From contig JAIQFH010000004.1 of the NCBI GenBank assembly GCA_020073385.1, positions 124,001 to 188,000 on the forward strand: a stretch of 64,000 nucleotides of DNA, written 5' to 3'. Source of the DNA: Terriglobia bacterium. Its GTDB lineage: Bacteria; Acidobacteriota; Terriglobia; Terriglobales; Acidobacteriaceae. A program made the translations under genes and the position numbers. The notes beneath the pieces were generated by a model, which saw only the letters and a list, made by a program, of their open reading frames with translations, searched no databases and was not told where the DNA came from. Positions 8,780 through 17,094 of the stretch are shown one piece after another. Each line of letters begins with the position of its first letter. Position 1 is the stretch's first letter.

Positions 8780-8858
8780 GTGAGCTCTCCAGTGGAACTG
8801 ATATCCTTGCTGCGTTCCTGAGGTGAGTGATTTCGCGATTGATATTAAATCTTGGTCC

Positions 8859-10106
8859 ATGAGGAAGGCATTCAAAAACTGTGCGCTGATTTCGGTGCTG
8901 TTTCTGACATGGTCTCCTTCACCTCTTCATGGTGCCGCCAAGCCCCAGATCTGGATCGTTAGCTGGGCCGCCTCGCAGCAGGTACCCGAACCGAATAACA
9001 CTCTGCCCTCCGACGATTTGCGCGAGGCGACGGTACGCCAGATCTTTCACCTCTCGGCGGGCGGTTCGGCTTTGCGAGTGCATGTTTCCAATGCTTTCGG
9101 AACGACGGCATTGCACTTCAGTTCAGTCCACATCGCTCATCCACTGACGCCGGCGTCTGCGGCCATTGATCCAGCCACAGATAAGGCTCTTACCTTCGCA
9201 GGATCTCAAGACCTCACAATTCCCCCAGGAGCGGAGTACATCTCTGACCCAGTTGAATATCCGGTTCGCGCCCTTTCGGATCTGGCGGTAACTTTTTATC
9301 TGGAAGTTCCGCCTGCAACGCAGACCGGTCATCCGGGCTCGCGCGCCACTTCCTACTTCGCGCACGGAAACTTAGTCTCCGTAGCCGATCTGCCTGACGC
9401 GAAGCATCTCGACCATTGGTACCAGATTTCAGCGATCGATGTGGTTTCTGCGAAAGGCGCTGCTTCGATCGTTGCGCTCGGCGATTCCATCACCGATGGC
9501 CACGGAGCGACCAGTAATGGCAACGATCGCTGGACCGATGTCTTGGCTGGGCGTCTCCAGACTTCGCGGCAGACGCGTAATATCGGCGTTTCAAATCAGG
9601 GAATCGGCGGCAATCACCTTTTGACCGACGGACTCGGACCAAACGCGCTCGCACGCTTCGATCGCGACGTTCTCGCCCAGGCAGGCGTACATTGGCTGAT
9701 TGTTTTTGAAGGAGTGAACGATCTCGGCGGCTTGGCAAGGACTGGCGAGGTATCGCAGACAGAACACACAACGCGCACCCGGCGGGTTATCGCAGCTTAC
9801 GAACAGATCATCGACCGCGCGCACGCGCACGGCATTCGCGTAATTGGCGCGACTATCACCCCGTACGTAGGCTCGGACTATTATCATCCCGGCCCACTGA
9901 GCGAAGCGGACCGCCAAGCGGTTGATGACTGGATTCGTGCGCCCGGCCACTTCGACGCGGTGATTGACTTCGACGCTGTTGTGCGCGACCCGAGTCAGCC
10001 GGACCACCTGCGCCCGGCCTACGACTGCGGGGACCACCTGCACCCCTCTCCGGCGGGCTACAAGGCGATGGGTGAATCCATCCCGCTCACGCTCTTCACG
10101 CGCTAG
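8859..10106 (+). CDS. Secreted SGNH/GDSL-family hydrolase
   Basis: 415 residues from the ATG at 8859; an upstream GTG at 8823 is possible, but the signal peptide begins at MRKAFKNCALISVLF. The four SGNH blocks are visible: ALGDSITDGHGAT with the nucleophile Ser, then NQGIGGN (Gly), then EGVNDLGG (Asn), and finally CGDHLHPSPAGY with the Asp-x-x-His pair. The N-terminal region (about residues 30-190) is a beta-rich domain like those seen in exported acidobacterial SGNH enzymes. The likely activity is esterase or acetylesterase on a polysaccharide, inferred from family. Its stop codon is shared in a CTAG palindrome with the stop of the convergent TPR gene (10103-10106). Confidence 0.88.
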   Translation: MRKAFKNCALISVLFLTWSPSPLHGAAKPQIWIVSWAASQQVPEPNNTLPSDDLREATVRQIFHLSAGGSALRVHVSNAFGTTALHFSSVHIAHPLTPASAAIDPATDKALTFAGSQDLTIPPGAEYISDPVEYPVRALSDLAVTFYLEVPPATQTGHPGSRATSYFAHGNLVSVADLPDAKHLDHWYQISAIDVVSAKGAASIVALGDSITDGHGATSNGNDRWTDVLAGRLQTSRQTRNIGVSNQGIGGNHLLTDGLGPNALARFDRDVLAQAGVHWLIVFEGVNDLGGLARTGEVSQTEHTTRTRRVIAAYEQIIDRAHAHGIRVIGATITPYVGSDYYHPGPLSEADRQAVDDWIRAPGHFDAVIDFDAVVRDPSQPDHLRPAYDCGDHLHPSPAGYKAMGESIPLTLFTR

Positions 10107-11734
10107 TTCTTCGCTACTACTGTCTTCGCGTTCTTCAACTCGGGCCTCTCCGAGTGCTTTCCGTCATCGCAATTCTTCAATAGTTGGCTGGAATAGGTAT
10201 TCGCTTTCGCTGCCTGATGCGCCACCTCCGCCGCCTGAGCAGCACCCGCCAGCCCATTGAAGCGATTCGGATCGATCTTCATCGATTTCTCGTACTCCGC
10301 CAGCGCTTTCTCCGGTTGTTTCAATTCAAGCAGCATGTCGGCCAACATCTCGCGCGCGGGTATATCCACCTCCGCCTTTCCCGCCTGATCCTGATGATCC
10401 GCCACTTCTCCCATCAGCTTGAGCGCCTCATCAGTTTTCTTCTGGACGAATGCCAGCCACGCATGGACCTCGTCATGTGCAGACGACGACTTCCGGCCTT
10501 CCAACGTGTAGGCGTACTTGGAATGCCGGGTCGCTTCCTCAGCATCGTCAAACAGCCGCGCGTTCTTCTTCGCCGCTTCGACATCGCCCATACGCGCCGA
10601 CGCAATCGTTCGCGCCCAATACGTGATCGCCTGCAGATGAGCCGGTGTATTCGCCGCCGGTTGCAGCGCCGCAGCATCGGCCCAGTGATGCATCTCCAGA
10701 TCATAAAGAGCAGGGAAGTGCGCCGCAGCGTATCCCATGTACTCCAGCATCCCGGTGTCGTCCATGGTGGGCGCGCCAGCTACGATCTCTTTCGACTTCT
10801 CGACGATTTGCTTGGCTGCCTCGTCCTGTCCCGTTTGCAGGTACGCATAAAGCAGGAAGTGCATGGCGTGCAGCTCGTGCCCGCGCATGTACATTGCCCC
10901 TGATTTCTCGGTCAGCGCCACCGACTTCAGGTTCGCCGGAATGTCTTCCTGCCACAGCCCCAGCCTGGCAAAGATGTGTGAGGGCATATGCACCGCATGC
11001 GCCGACGAGGGCGCAATCTGCGCATACCGCCGCGCCGCATCCAGTCCCATCTGCGCCATGTCCGGAGAATCGCAGGCATGAATGATGTAGTGCGCCAGTC
11101 CCGGATGATCGGGCTGCTTCTGGAACAGCGGATTCAGCACCGCCACCGCCTTCTTCGTCGCTTCGTGCGATGCGTCGTCCGGTTTCTCGGCTGCCATTAA
11201 CGACAACGCGTAGAACGCTCCCGCCTCCAGATCGTCCGGATATTTCTGGTACAACGACGCCATCGCATCGGAGTATGCGGCTGCTTGCTTCAGATAATTT
11301 GCCTTCGACGAATCGCTGTAAAAGACGCCCAGAGCCGAAATGTATCCCCGCTCCCTCTCCGTCTTTGCCCCGATCTTCTGCGCCGTCTCGATCTCCTCGT
11401 GCCCATGCTTCAAAGTCACATCTTCCGGTCTCTCCCAGATCTCATGGAACAGGCTCATCGCGATTCCCCAATGCGCCATCGCGCACGACGGGTCCTTTTT
11501 CGCGACCTCGCTGAATTGTTCTCCAGCCTCTTCGTATCCAAAGGAATGCAGCAACGCTACTCCACGCTCAAACTCCGCTTGCGACCCGGCAGCGCAAGAA
11601 ATAGGAAACGAAACCTTCCCGAGCTTCTCGTTCGCATCGTGATGATGCCCATGCATGTCGTCATCAAGAGCGAACCCAGGCAAAGCGCAGACAGTCCCCA
11701 GCAGCAAACAGGCAAGCAGTTTCACGCGGATCAT
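10103..11734 (-). CDS. Exported TPR-repeat protein
   Basis: 543 residues from the ATG at 11734, which has a strong GGGAGGGGAAG directly upstream; a start 13 codons earlier is less likely. A signal peptide ends around residue 22 (LPGFA), followed by a His/Asp-rich segment (DDDMHGHHHD) that could bind metal. The rest is helical with tetratricopeptide-like pairs, the clearest being FERGVALLHSFGYEEAGEQF early and KALAEYEKSMKIDPNRF near the C-terminus. Such proteins are common in Acidobacteria as periplasmic scaffolds; no enzyme domain is visible. It ends convergently with the SGNH hydrolase with a 4-base overlap. Confidence 0.85.
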   Translation of the reverse strand: MIRVKLLACLLLGTVCALPGFALDDDMHGHHHDANEKLGKVSFPISCAAGSQAEFERGVALLHSFGYEEAGEQFSEVAKKDPSCAMAHWGIAMSLFHEIWERPEDVTLKHGHEEIETAQKIGAKTERERGYISALGVFYSDSSKANYLKQAAAYSDAMASLYQKYPDDLEAGAFYALSLMAAEKPDDASHEATKKAVAVLNPLFQKQPDHPGLAHYIIHACDSPDMAQMGLDAARRYAQIAPSSAHAVHMPSHIFARLGLWQEDIPANLKSVALTEKSGAMYMRGHELHAMHFLLYAYLQTGQDEAAKQIVEKSKEIVAGAPTMDDTGMLEYMGYAAAHFPALYDLEMHHWADAAALQPAANTPAHLQAITYWARTIASARMGDVEAAKKNARLFDDAEEATRHSKYAYTLEGRKSSSAHDEVHAWLAFVQKKTDEALKLMGEVADHQDQAGKAEVDIPAREMLADMLLELKQPEKALAEYEKSMKIDPNRFNGLAGAAQAAEVAHQAAKANTYSSQLLKNCDDGKHSERPELKNAKTVVAKN

Positions 11735-11867
11735 CTTCCCCTCCCACAGGCGCAGATGCTTAACTGTAATCAACTTTCGTAATTTTCACCACAAGGCGTC
11801 AGGATTGTAGGGAGCGAGCAGAGGGAAGGAGTTCAGGTGGGCGTCCCATGCGAGCGTGACGCCAGAG

Positions 11868-12320
11868 TCATCCGCAGATTGCGCGAGTCTTGCACCACTG
11901 CACATCAAAATTCCCTTTGACGGTTTCGCCGCCCTTGAAATGCAGTTCATAATTCCCGCGAGCGCCAGACCCCTCTTCGTACTTATCGAACACGATCGTT
12001 CCCGACTCGGCCCGTTGGCAGTCACCCTCTTTGGCACAGCGCGAGGCGAAGCCCGCGTCTGACCCACTGCCAAACTTGACGGTTTGGCCTGCATGGATCG
12101 GAAGCCCACGCCAAACTCCCATGCTGATGTAGGGCCCCTTCACTCGTTCGCACTGCGCCGGCTCCGCCGTGAGCGTGATCCCAATCGCCGGTCCATCCCA
12201 CGGCGCGCAGGAGCCCTGAATCAAGCCGTAGGCAAAAGGTGACGCTGTAGAGAAAGCGACTCGGCCAAGGGTCAACAACATGATGACTGCAAGACCATAC
12301 ATGTGTGTGCGGGATCGCAT
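11868..12320 (-). CDS. Small secreted protein of unknown function
   Basis: 150 residues with an N-terminal signal peptide (residues about 8-27). The mature part is beta-rich with cysteines in GSCAPWDGPAIGI, AQCERVKG, ASRCAKEGDCQRA and QWCKTRAICG, so several disulfides are probable and the protein is likely periplasmic or extracellular. AAGG lies seven bases before the ATG at 12320. The gene is isolated: its neighbours are the TPR gene downstream and a long intergenic region upstream. I recognise no family. Confidence 0.7.
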   Translation of the reverse strand: MRSRTHMYGLAVIMLLTLGRVAFSTASPFAYGLIQGSCAPWDGPAIGITLTAEPAQCERVKGPYISMGVWRGLPIHAGQTVKFGSGSDAGFASRCAKEGDCQRAESGTIVFDKYEEGSGARGNYELHFKGGETVKGNFDVQWCKTRAICG

Positions 12321-12647
12321 AAAGAACCTTCAACATCCTTCCTACTCCAGAACCTTCTCACGGACTCGACCTGCGATCGAGTTACTTCAGTACACGCAGT
12401 GACTTCCCAGGTTGAAGTCGCTCGGTAGCGAGAACCAGATAGACGGGGATTGCTACGCGAATTCCTAAACGACTTCGGAAGCGGGGAAGATCTCTTCTGG
12501 CGGTGCGGCTGCAGTGCTGCAGAATCCGAAGAAGAGGAATCAGTCGCATGAGAGAACCGGCGTGTCCGATGGCGCTGAGCAGGATCGCCCGCCACGGCGG
12601 AAAGTGCAACCGATCGGCAGAGTAGTTTTCCCCTAGCGCGAAAGGCA
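12321..12647. other. Intergenic region between divergent genes
   Basis: No convincing gene. It contains the promoter region of the small secreted protein (minus strand). Frames here are shadows with unprotein-like composition. The plus strand becomes open from a stop near 12580 into the small reading frame listed at 12648. Confidence 0.5.
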
Positions 12648-12809
12648 TTGACTGACAGCAACTCAGGAGGGTACGATTCGGGTGAAACGGTCACCAAGCT
12701 TACTATTAACTTCTCGGGGACAGTCACGTCTGCTCTGGCTACAGTTGTAGGCGGCGTCCCTGCGGGCAACGATAGTCCAAAGGTTGGGTTCGAGGAAACG
12801 GACAAATGA
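12648..12809 (+). CDS. Possible 53-residue small ORF coupled to the FecR-like gene
   Basis: A frame starting at TTG 12648 runs to a TGA at 12807-12809 that is embedded in the ATGATG start of the next gene, giving the ATGA arrangement of a coupled pair. The product would begin LTDSNSGGYDSGETVTK and has a balanced, Thr/Gly/Val-rich composition that looks more like beta-strand protein than random frame. There is no ATG and only a weak AAAGG two bases before the TTG. It could instead be the tail of a decayed secreted protein. Low confidence. Confidence 0.25.
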   Translation: MTDSNSGGYDSGETVTKLTINFSGTVTSALATVVGGVPAGNDSPKVGFEETDK

Positions 12810-13495
12810 TGAGGCCCTTGTATCTGAAGATCCTGAGCTGGGTGATGGTCATGATTTTTCCGGCTGCCCTGTTTGCCGCTGACCAACCTGCTGCCATGCT
12901 CTACAGCCATGGGACGGCATTGCTGAATGGCAATACCATCGCAAGGTCCTCTGCCGTCTTTTCCGGCGATTTGATACAGACGAATAGGGAGTCGGTTGCC
13001 AATATCAATGCTACAGGTTCAAGCGTGCTGGTTCTGAATGAGTCGCTGGTTCAGTATGAAGGCAGCACCCTCAAGTTGGAGCACGGAGGCGTAGCCATAT
13101 CGACCTCAAAGTTGCTAGCGACCCGCGCCGGCGATGTGAAGGTGTCTCCGGTCGCTACGGTTTGGACCGAATTTGAGGTCAGAGATGTCGATGGTAAGGT
13201 CCAGATCGCGGCCCGAAAGGGCGACCTGACCATCAGCGATAACACCGGGACAACTACGCTGGCGCAAGGTCAGGAGACCACGCGAGACGAGTCCAAGTCG
13301 CAGGACGATTCGCAGACGCACAAGGGCAAGAAAAAGAAAAAGGGAGAGGGACCAGCAGCTGCAGCCGCTCCTGGCGCAGCCGGGGGAATATTGAACTCTC
13401 CTGTAGCAATCGGAATTGCCGGAGGCATTGTTGTGGGGGGTACCATATGGGTCTTAAGTCACAGCGATGACCCCGTAAGTCCGGCCAAGCCCTGA
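12806..13495 (+). CDS. FecR-like surface-associated protein with C-terminal membrane anchor
   Basis: 229 residues. A signal peptide spans about 1-24 (VMVMIFPAALFAA). Residues about 35-150 show FecR-like repeats: GNTIARSSAVFSGDLIQT, then GSSVLVLNESLVQYEG, then FEVRDVDGKVQIAARKGDL, then TTTLAQGQETTRDE. A Lys-rich linker (KGKKKKK at about 174-180) and an Ala-rich stretch lead to one hydrophobic segment (SPVAIGIAGGIVVGGTIWVL) near the C-terminus, so the protein is probably anchored. FecR domains sense or bind signals in the periplasm, but no sigma factor is adjacent. GAGGA lies about nine bases before the first of two ATGs. Function beyond the domain is unknown. Confidence 0.75.
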   Translation: MMRPLYLKILSWVMVMIFPAALFAADQPAAMLYSHGTALLNGNTIARSSAVFSGDLIQTNRESVANINATGSSVLVLNESLVQYEGSTLKLEHGGVAISTSKLLATRAGDVKVSPVATVWTEFEVRDVDGKVQIAARKGDLTISDNTGTTTLAQGQETTRDESKSQDDSQTHKGKKKKKGEGPAAAAAPGAAGGILNSPVAIGIAGGIVVGGTIWVLSHSDDPVSPAKP

Positions 13496-13607
13496 ACTCG
13501 ATGGGTTTATCCGATAATCACATCCGTGTTCGTCGATGCGGCGCCACGAGAAGCGATGTCCCACAAAGGTTTTGCGACCTCCCCCAGCAAATCCTGAATG
13601 TGAGAAT

Positions 13608-13637
13608 AAAAAAGGGCGAGTCGCCAGCAGCTCGCCC
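13608..13637 (-). terminator. Rho-independent terminator of the OmpA gene
   Basis: On the minus strand a 7-bp stem (GGGCGAG/CTCGCCC at 13614-13620 and 13631-13637) with a 10-base loop is followed by six Us (13613-13608). It lies 17 bases after the stop of the OmpA-family gene. Confidence 0.8.
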
Positions 13638-13653
13638 CTCTCCTGAAGGACTT

Positions 13654-14511
13654 TCAGTGCTGCGCTGAACCCACCAGATCGTGCTTCATCAGGCTGACTT
13701 CCACCCGCCCTCCGCTGGTGTGCTTCGCCATGGTTCCATCTGCGCTAGCCGCCGGCGAGTTGCCCATGCTCATCACGTAAATGCGGTAGACCGGGATCTG
13801 GTGGTTGAGCACCAGGTAACGCACTACCGAGTCCGCCATCTTTTGTGAGCTTGCAATCGCAGCCTGTCCGCGACCTGACGCGTACCCGCGGACCTCGATG
13901 ATGTAGCTGCGCTGATCCTTCAGCGGAGCCGCCATCTCGTCGAGCGTATCCTTCGCCGCCTTGCTCAGAACGGTCTGGCCGGCACGGAAGCGAATTTCAG
14001 TCTGGCCGCTCCCTTTGTATTGATCGAGGCTCCCCACCATCTGCTCCGCCGCGGAAACCCGCGTCGCGACTTGGGTCGCCGCCGTCTGCGCCAGCTGCGC
14101 TTTGTTGCTTGCATCGGTCGCATGCTGGTCAGCTAGGCTGCTCTTCTCCGACGCCAGCTGAATACCCTGTTGCGCGCGCCCATCTATGTCCTTGATCGTC
14201 TTGCCGTTTTCTGAGGTCAACTCATCCAGTTCGTTGATGCGGTCCCGGATAGGCCCCACCTGGCGCTGCACGTACTTCTTGCTGGCAAAAGGGTGCGTGA
14301 CCAGATTCACGAGGTTGGGATCATCGCCGTCCCAGAAATCCTTGGGAGTCGAGGGCGGGATCGGTTCTCGCTCGCTGACAGTCGCGGTCTGCGAAGCGGA
14401 AGCGGTTGTTGTCGGCTGTGCTTTCGAGTTCGAGTCGGGTTGCTGCGTGAACGCCGGAAGCGCAAGCGCCGTGGGCAAGAGCAGCGTTATGAGTATCCGA
14501 TTCCTTATCAT
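13654..14511 (-). CDS. OmpA-family outer-membrane/peptidoglycan-associated protein
   Basis: 285 residues from the ATG at 14511; a start nine codons upstream lacks support, while the chosen ATG begins a clean signal peptide (IRNRILITLLLPTALALPA). The N-terminal half contains DPNLVNLVTHPFASKKYVQ, then a coiled-coil-like helical stretch with ISDIDG and repeated Ala/Gln/Ser (about residues 90-160). The C-terminal domain is OmpA-like: IRFRAGQTVLSKAAKDTLDE, then YIIEVRGYASGRG, then NHQIPVYRIYVMSMG, and GGRVEVSL. It should bind peptidoglycan. The coiled coil in place of a beta-barrel suggests a periplasmic stalk rather than a porin. It is followed by a good terminator and preceded by a 420-base region with inverted repeats. 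Confidence 0.88.
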   Translation of the reverse strand: MIRNRILITLLLPTALALPAFTQQPDSNSKAQPTTTASASQTATVSEREPIPPSTPKDFWDGDDPNLVNLVTHPFASKKYVQRQVGPIRDRINELDELTSENGKTIKDIDGRAQQGIQLASEKSSLADQHATDASNKAQLAQTAATQVATRVSAAEQMVGSLDQYKGSGQTEIRFRAGQTVLSKAAKDTLDEMAAPLKDQRSYIIEVRGYASGRGQAAIASSQKMADSVVRYLVLNHQIPVYRIYVMSMGNSPAASADGTMAKHTSGGRVEVSLMKHDLVGSAQH

Positions 14512-14934
14512 TTTCCGACCTTTTTCCGAGTGCCACAAGGGGGTCCGCCCCAGCTGATGGGTATCTTTTGTGACCTCTAGACTTAGATTGTGCCTCTGGC
14601 GGGCGAAACGTGCAAGAGAATCCTAACGCACCCCTTCCGGGGTCGCCGCCGCAAACCCCGCACCCCTCAAGGGTTTTGGCCGGAGTATAACAATGGGTTG
14701 TCACCATACTGCATCATTCAACCGTCCCGAACCCAGCCCGGGGAGATACAGGTGCTCTAACGTCAGCCAGACATGCCACCCTCTGCTTAGAGTGGGTTCG
14801 GGCGTGTCTTAGCCATTTTTGTCCTGGGCGCAGTGTCCCATTAAGAAAAATCTTTTCGAGTTATCGGGACCGCTGGGCTAGACATTTCAGGCAGAAACGA
14901 AGGGTGCTCCCGAAATCCGCGTATATGTTGCTGT
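14512..14934. other. 423-base intergenic region upstream of ompA-like gene
   Basis: No gene seen. It carries the promoter region of the OmpA-family gene and the nested inverted repeat at 14726-14802. An AT-rich stretch (TTAAGAAAAATC at about 14841) lies nearer the beta-barrel gene's stop. Confidence 0.5.
14726..14802. other. Nested inverted repeat, possible structured RNA or terminator
   Basis: CCCGAACCCA (14726-14735) pairs exactly with TGGGTTCGGG (14793-14802). Inside it, CTCTAA (about 14756-14761) pairs with TTAGAG (14787-14792), which abuts the outer arm, giving a two-part stem. It lies about 215-290 bases upstream of the OmpA start and 130 bases after the beta-barrel stop, both on the minus strand, so it could be a leader structure or a read-through terminator. 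Confidence 0.4.
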
Positions 14935-15561
14935 TTAAAAGTGCCAGACAATGCCGCCGCCGACGAAAATATTGTGTTGGCGGCTCTTACCCGTGGTCAC
15001 ATTCAGTTGCGGCACACCCGACCAGAAGTCCCGAGCTTCACCTCGCACAGTGAATCGTCTGGAGAGCTTCACATCGAGTCCGACGCCTGCTTGCAGTACG
15101 CCTGTGTTAGTACCTGTTTTGCCCGGGTTCGGTCCTACAAACTCAAGCTTGGAACTCTCACTGAAATGGCCGAACCCGCCACCAAAGCTGACCCAAGGTG
15201 AGACTGCCGTTGAAGGAAAGAGATTCACCCGTGCGGCGGGTGTTACGAAGTAAGATGAAAAGCTTTCTGGGATCAGGTTCTGTGCGGCATGCAGATCCTC
15301 GTCCACGTTCACTAGGAAGGGGACTTCCACAGCGAGGGACCAGACGTTTGCGCCTATGAACCGGCGAGCATAATTTATCTCGAAGGTTAATCCTTTGCCG
15401 AAGCGCAGGTTCGGATCATAAGCAGGAGCACCCTGGATGCCCTGATCGGCGATAAAAGTGCGTCCAAGTAACCCGGACAATTCGTTTTTCTGCGCCGCGG
15501 CCTGCGCGACGAATGTGCACACTGCCACCATAGTGCCGATGGTGAGGTGTTTCAGCAACAT
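14935..15561 (-). CDS. Small outer-membrane beta-barrel protein
   Basis: 208 residues from the ATG at 15561, preceded by GGAGGA with good spacing; a longer frame to 15675 adds a non-signal leader. A signal peptide ends around residue 23 (VAQAAAQ). The rest shows alternating amphipathic strands (FGKGLTFEINYARRF, VWSLAVEVPFLVNV, VSPWVSFGGGFGHF, LSRRFTVRGEARDFW) and ends in a terminal Phe (GGGIVWHF), the signature for insertion by the BAM complex. Length fits an 8-stranded OmpW/OmpX-like barrel. The ligand is unknown. The gene is downstream of the exopolysaccharide genes on the same strand but separated by about 145 bases. Confidence 0.82.
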   Translation of the reverse strand: MLLKHLTIGTMVAVCTFVAQAAAQKNELSGLLGRTFIADQGIQGAPAYDPNLRFGKGLTFEINYARRFIGANVWSLAVEVPFLVNVDEDLHAAQNLIPESFSSYFVTPAARVNLFPSTAVSPWVSFGGGFGHFSESSKLEFVGPNPGKTGTNTGVLQAGVGLDVKLSRRFTVRGEARDFWSGVPQLNVTTGKSRQHNIFVGGGIVWHF

Positions 15562-15705
15562 GTCTCCTCCCGCCCTCTGTTCGTTGCGAAGCCAGTTTCG
15601 GCCGAGGTAGCCAGAACTATTTTCCCCGCGCGCCGTTGTCCCACGATGTTCCGCCGTTGGACTACCAAATACCAAGGTTCGTGGTTAGGTTGATGAGGAA
15701 TTCAA

Positions 15706-17094
15706 TTATATCGACTGCGCCAACGAGTCGCCATTGTCAACTGGAATGCGAAGGCCTCCACTTCCTTCGTCCCCGGTGTAGCGAGACCGCCCGGGTCTGG
15801 ATAACTTAGTCAAAGGCTTGGAAGCGGCCAACCCGCATAGCACATAGAACAGCGCAGCATTCGCTGGGATCTGCAAATTGAAATCCACGAAACTATGAAG
15901 CAGAAGTCCGGTGCACCCCAGCAAAGCGGCTAGGGACACCGCCCCGTCCCATTTGAACTCCCAGCGGCGAGAGGTCGGTAGTCCGTATTGGTACAGGCGA
16001 ATGAGAAACCACAGCATCAGCCCGAAGCCGAGCAGGCCGGTCTCCACTAGCAGCTGTGCATAGTCGTTATGCGCTTCATTTACGAACAGATTCGTGTAGA
16101 AGCTGCGGTAACTGGGATAAACAGTTGGGAAAGTTCCCAGGCCCCACCCCCACACTGGCCGGTGGGAAAACATTCTTATGCAATCCTTGATGATATTGAA
16201 CCGTATGCCAGGGCCCAGGTCCCCGAGTCGCCCCAGAACCTGCCCTTTGCCTATAAAAAACAAGAAAGCGAGAACCAGGACGCACACTGCGAACACTCCC
16301 AATCCTGCACGAGGGTTTCTTCTCTGTATGAGAATCAGGGCGGCAAACACGACAATTTCGAGAACGAAAGACAGCATTCCGCCACGCGAGCCGGAAAGGA
16401 AGATCGTGCTGGCCATCAATATGGTAAAGAACGCAACCAAGACTCGCTTCCCCCCTGTCAGCAGATGGCCCATACTGACGACCAAGGGAAACGGTACGAG
16501 CATCTCCATCAGGCCGGCATAGTGGTTGTGGTTGACGTAAGTTCCGTAGATTGAGCCATGGAATCGTGGAGTATAGAACCAGAAGAACTTCCCGTCAGAG
16601 GTCAGTTCCTGAGCCAAGGCGAAAAATGCGTACGACGCTCCGAAAATAATCAGCGCCAGAGCGAATCTCTTCCGAGCATCTTCTTCTTGGACGCATTCCG
16701 CTGCAATCAGCAGGACAATCCCGTACGAAACGTACTGAAGTACTCCATATTTGGTGACGTAACCATAGGCAGAGATGCCCAGCCCAACCTGGGCGAGCAG
16801 GAGCACGAAAAAGAATAGGGCTGGAGCGTACAGAGGGTTTTTCGACAACTTTACCTGCCCGGAAACAACCTGCTTTCCCGCCCAAACAAGGAACAGAACC
16901 ACCGCGCCAACCTCGAAGACGAACGTTGACCACTCCTGGACTGCACCGAACGCGAGAACCGCAAAACTCAAGGAGAAGCAGAGACCGACGACAAGGACCG
17001 ACTGCAGGATTCTTGAGCGACGAACGAGCGGGCGCTCTAAATCAATAGGATCAGCCGTATCGACAATCGCATATGGCGATGTTTTCAATTTCAC
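15706..17094 (-). CDS. O-antigen ligase/polymerase-like membrane protein (Wzy_C family)
   Basis: 462 residues with about ten to twelve membrane segments starting near residue 32. Family signatures of the Wzy/WaaL ligase fold are visible: HNHYAGLMEMLVPFP, then FLSGSRGGMLSFVL, then PVWGWGLGTF, then a periplasmic loop with EAHNDYAQLLVETGLLG. These proteins join sugar units on a lipid carrier, or transfer a finished chain to an acceptor. It overlaps the upstream TPR gene by 4 bases (ATGA at 17091-17094) and follows the Wzc kinase gene, so it belongs to a three-gene exopolysaccharide operon. Whether it is polymerase or ligase cannot be decided by sequence alone. Confidence 0.85.
   Translation of the reverse strand: MKLKTSPYAIVDTADPIDLERPLVRRSRILQSVLVVGLCFSLSFAVLAFGAVQEWSTFVFEVGAVVLFLVWAGKQVVSGQVKLSKNPLYAPALFFFVLLLAQVGLGISAYGYVTKYGVLQYVSYGIVLLIAAECVQEEDARKRFALALIIFGASYAFFALAQELTSDGKFFWFYTPRFHGSIYGTYVNHNHYAGLMEMLVPFPLVVSMGHLLTGGKRVLVAFFTILMASTIFLSGSRGGMLSFVLEIVVFAALILIQRRNPRAGLGVFAVCVLVLAFLFFIGKGQVLGRLGDLGPGIRFNIIKDCIRMFSHRPVWGWGLGTFPTVYPSYRSFYTNLFVNEAHNDYAQLLVETGLLGFGLMLWFLIRLYQYGLPTSRRWEFKWDGAVSLAALLGCTGLLLHSFVDFNLQIPANAALFYVLCGLAASKPLTKLSRPGRSRYTGDEGSGGLRIPVDNGDSLAQSI

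Noticed and set aside
8780..8875. Longer N-terminus for the CE15 esterase
   Set aside because: It would hide the signal peptide and overlap the divergent SGNH gene; the GTG at 8779 has a good ribosome-binding site.
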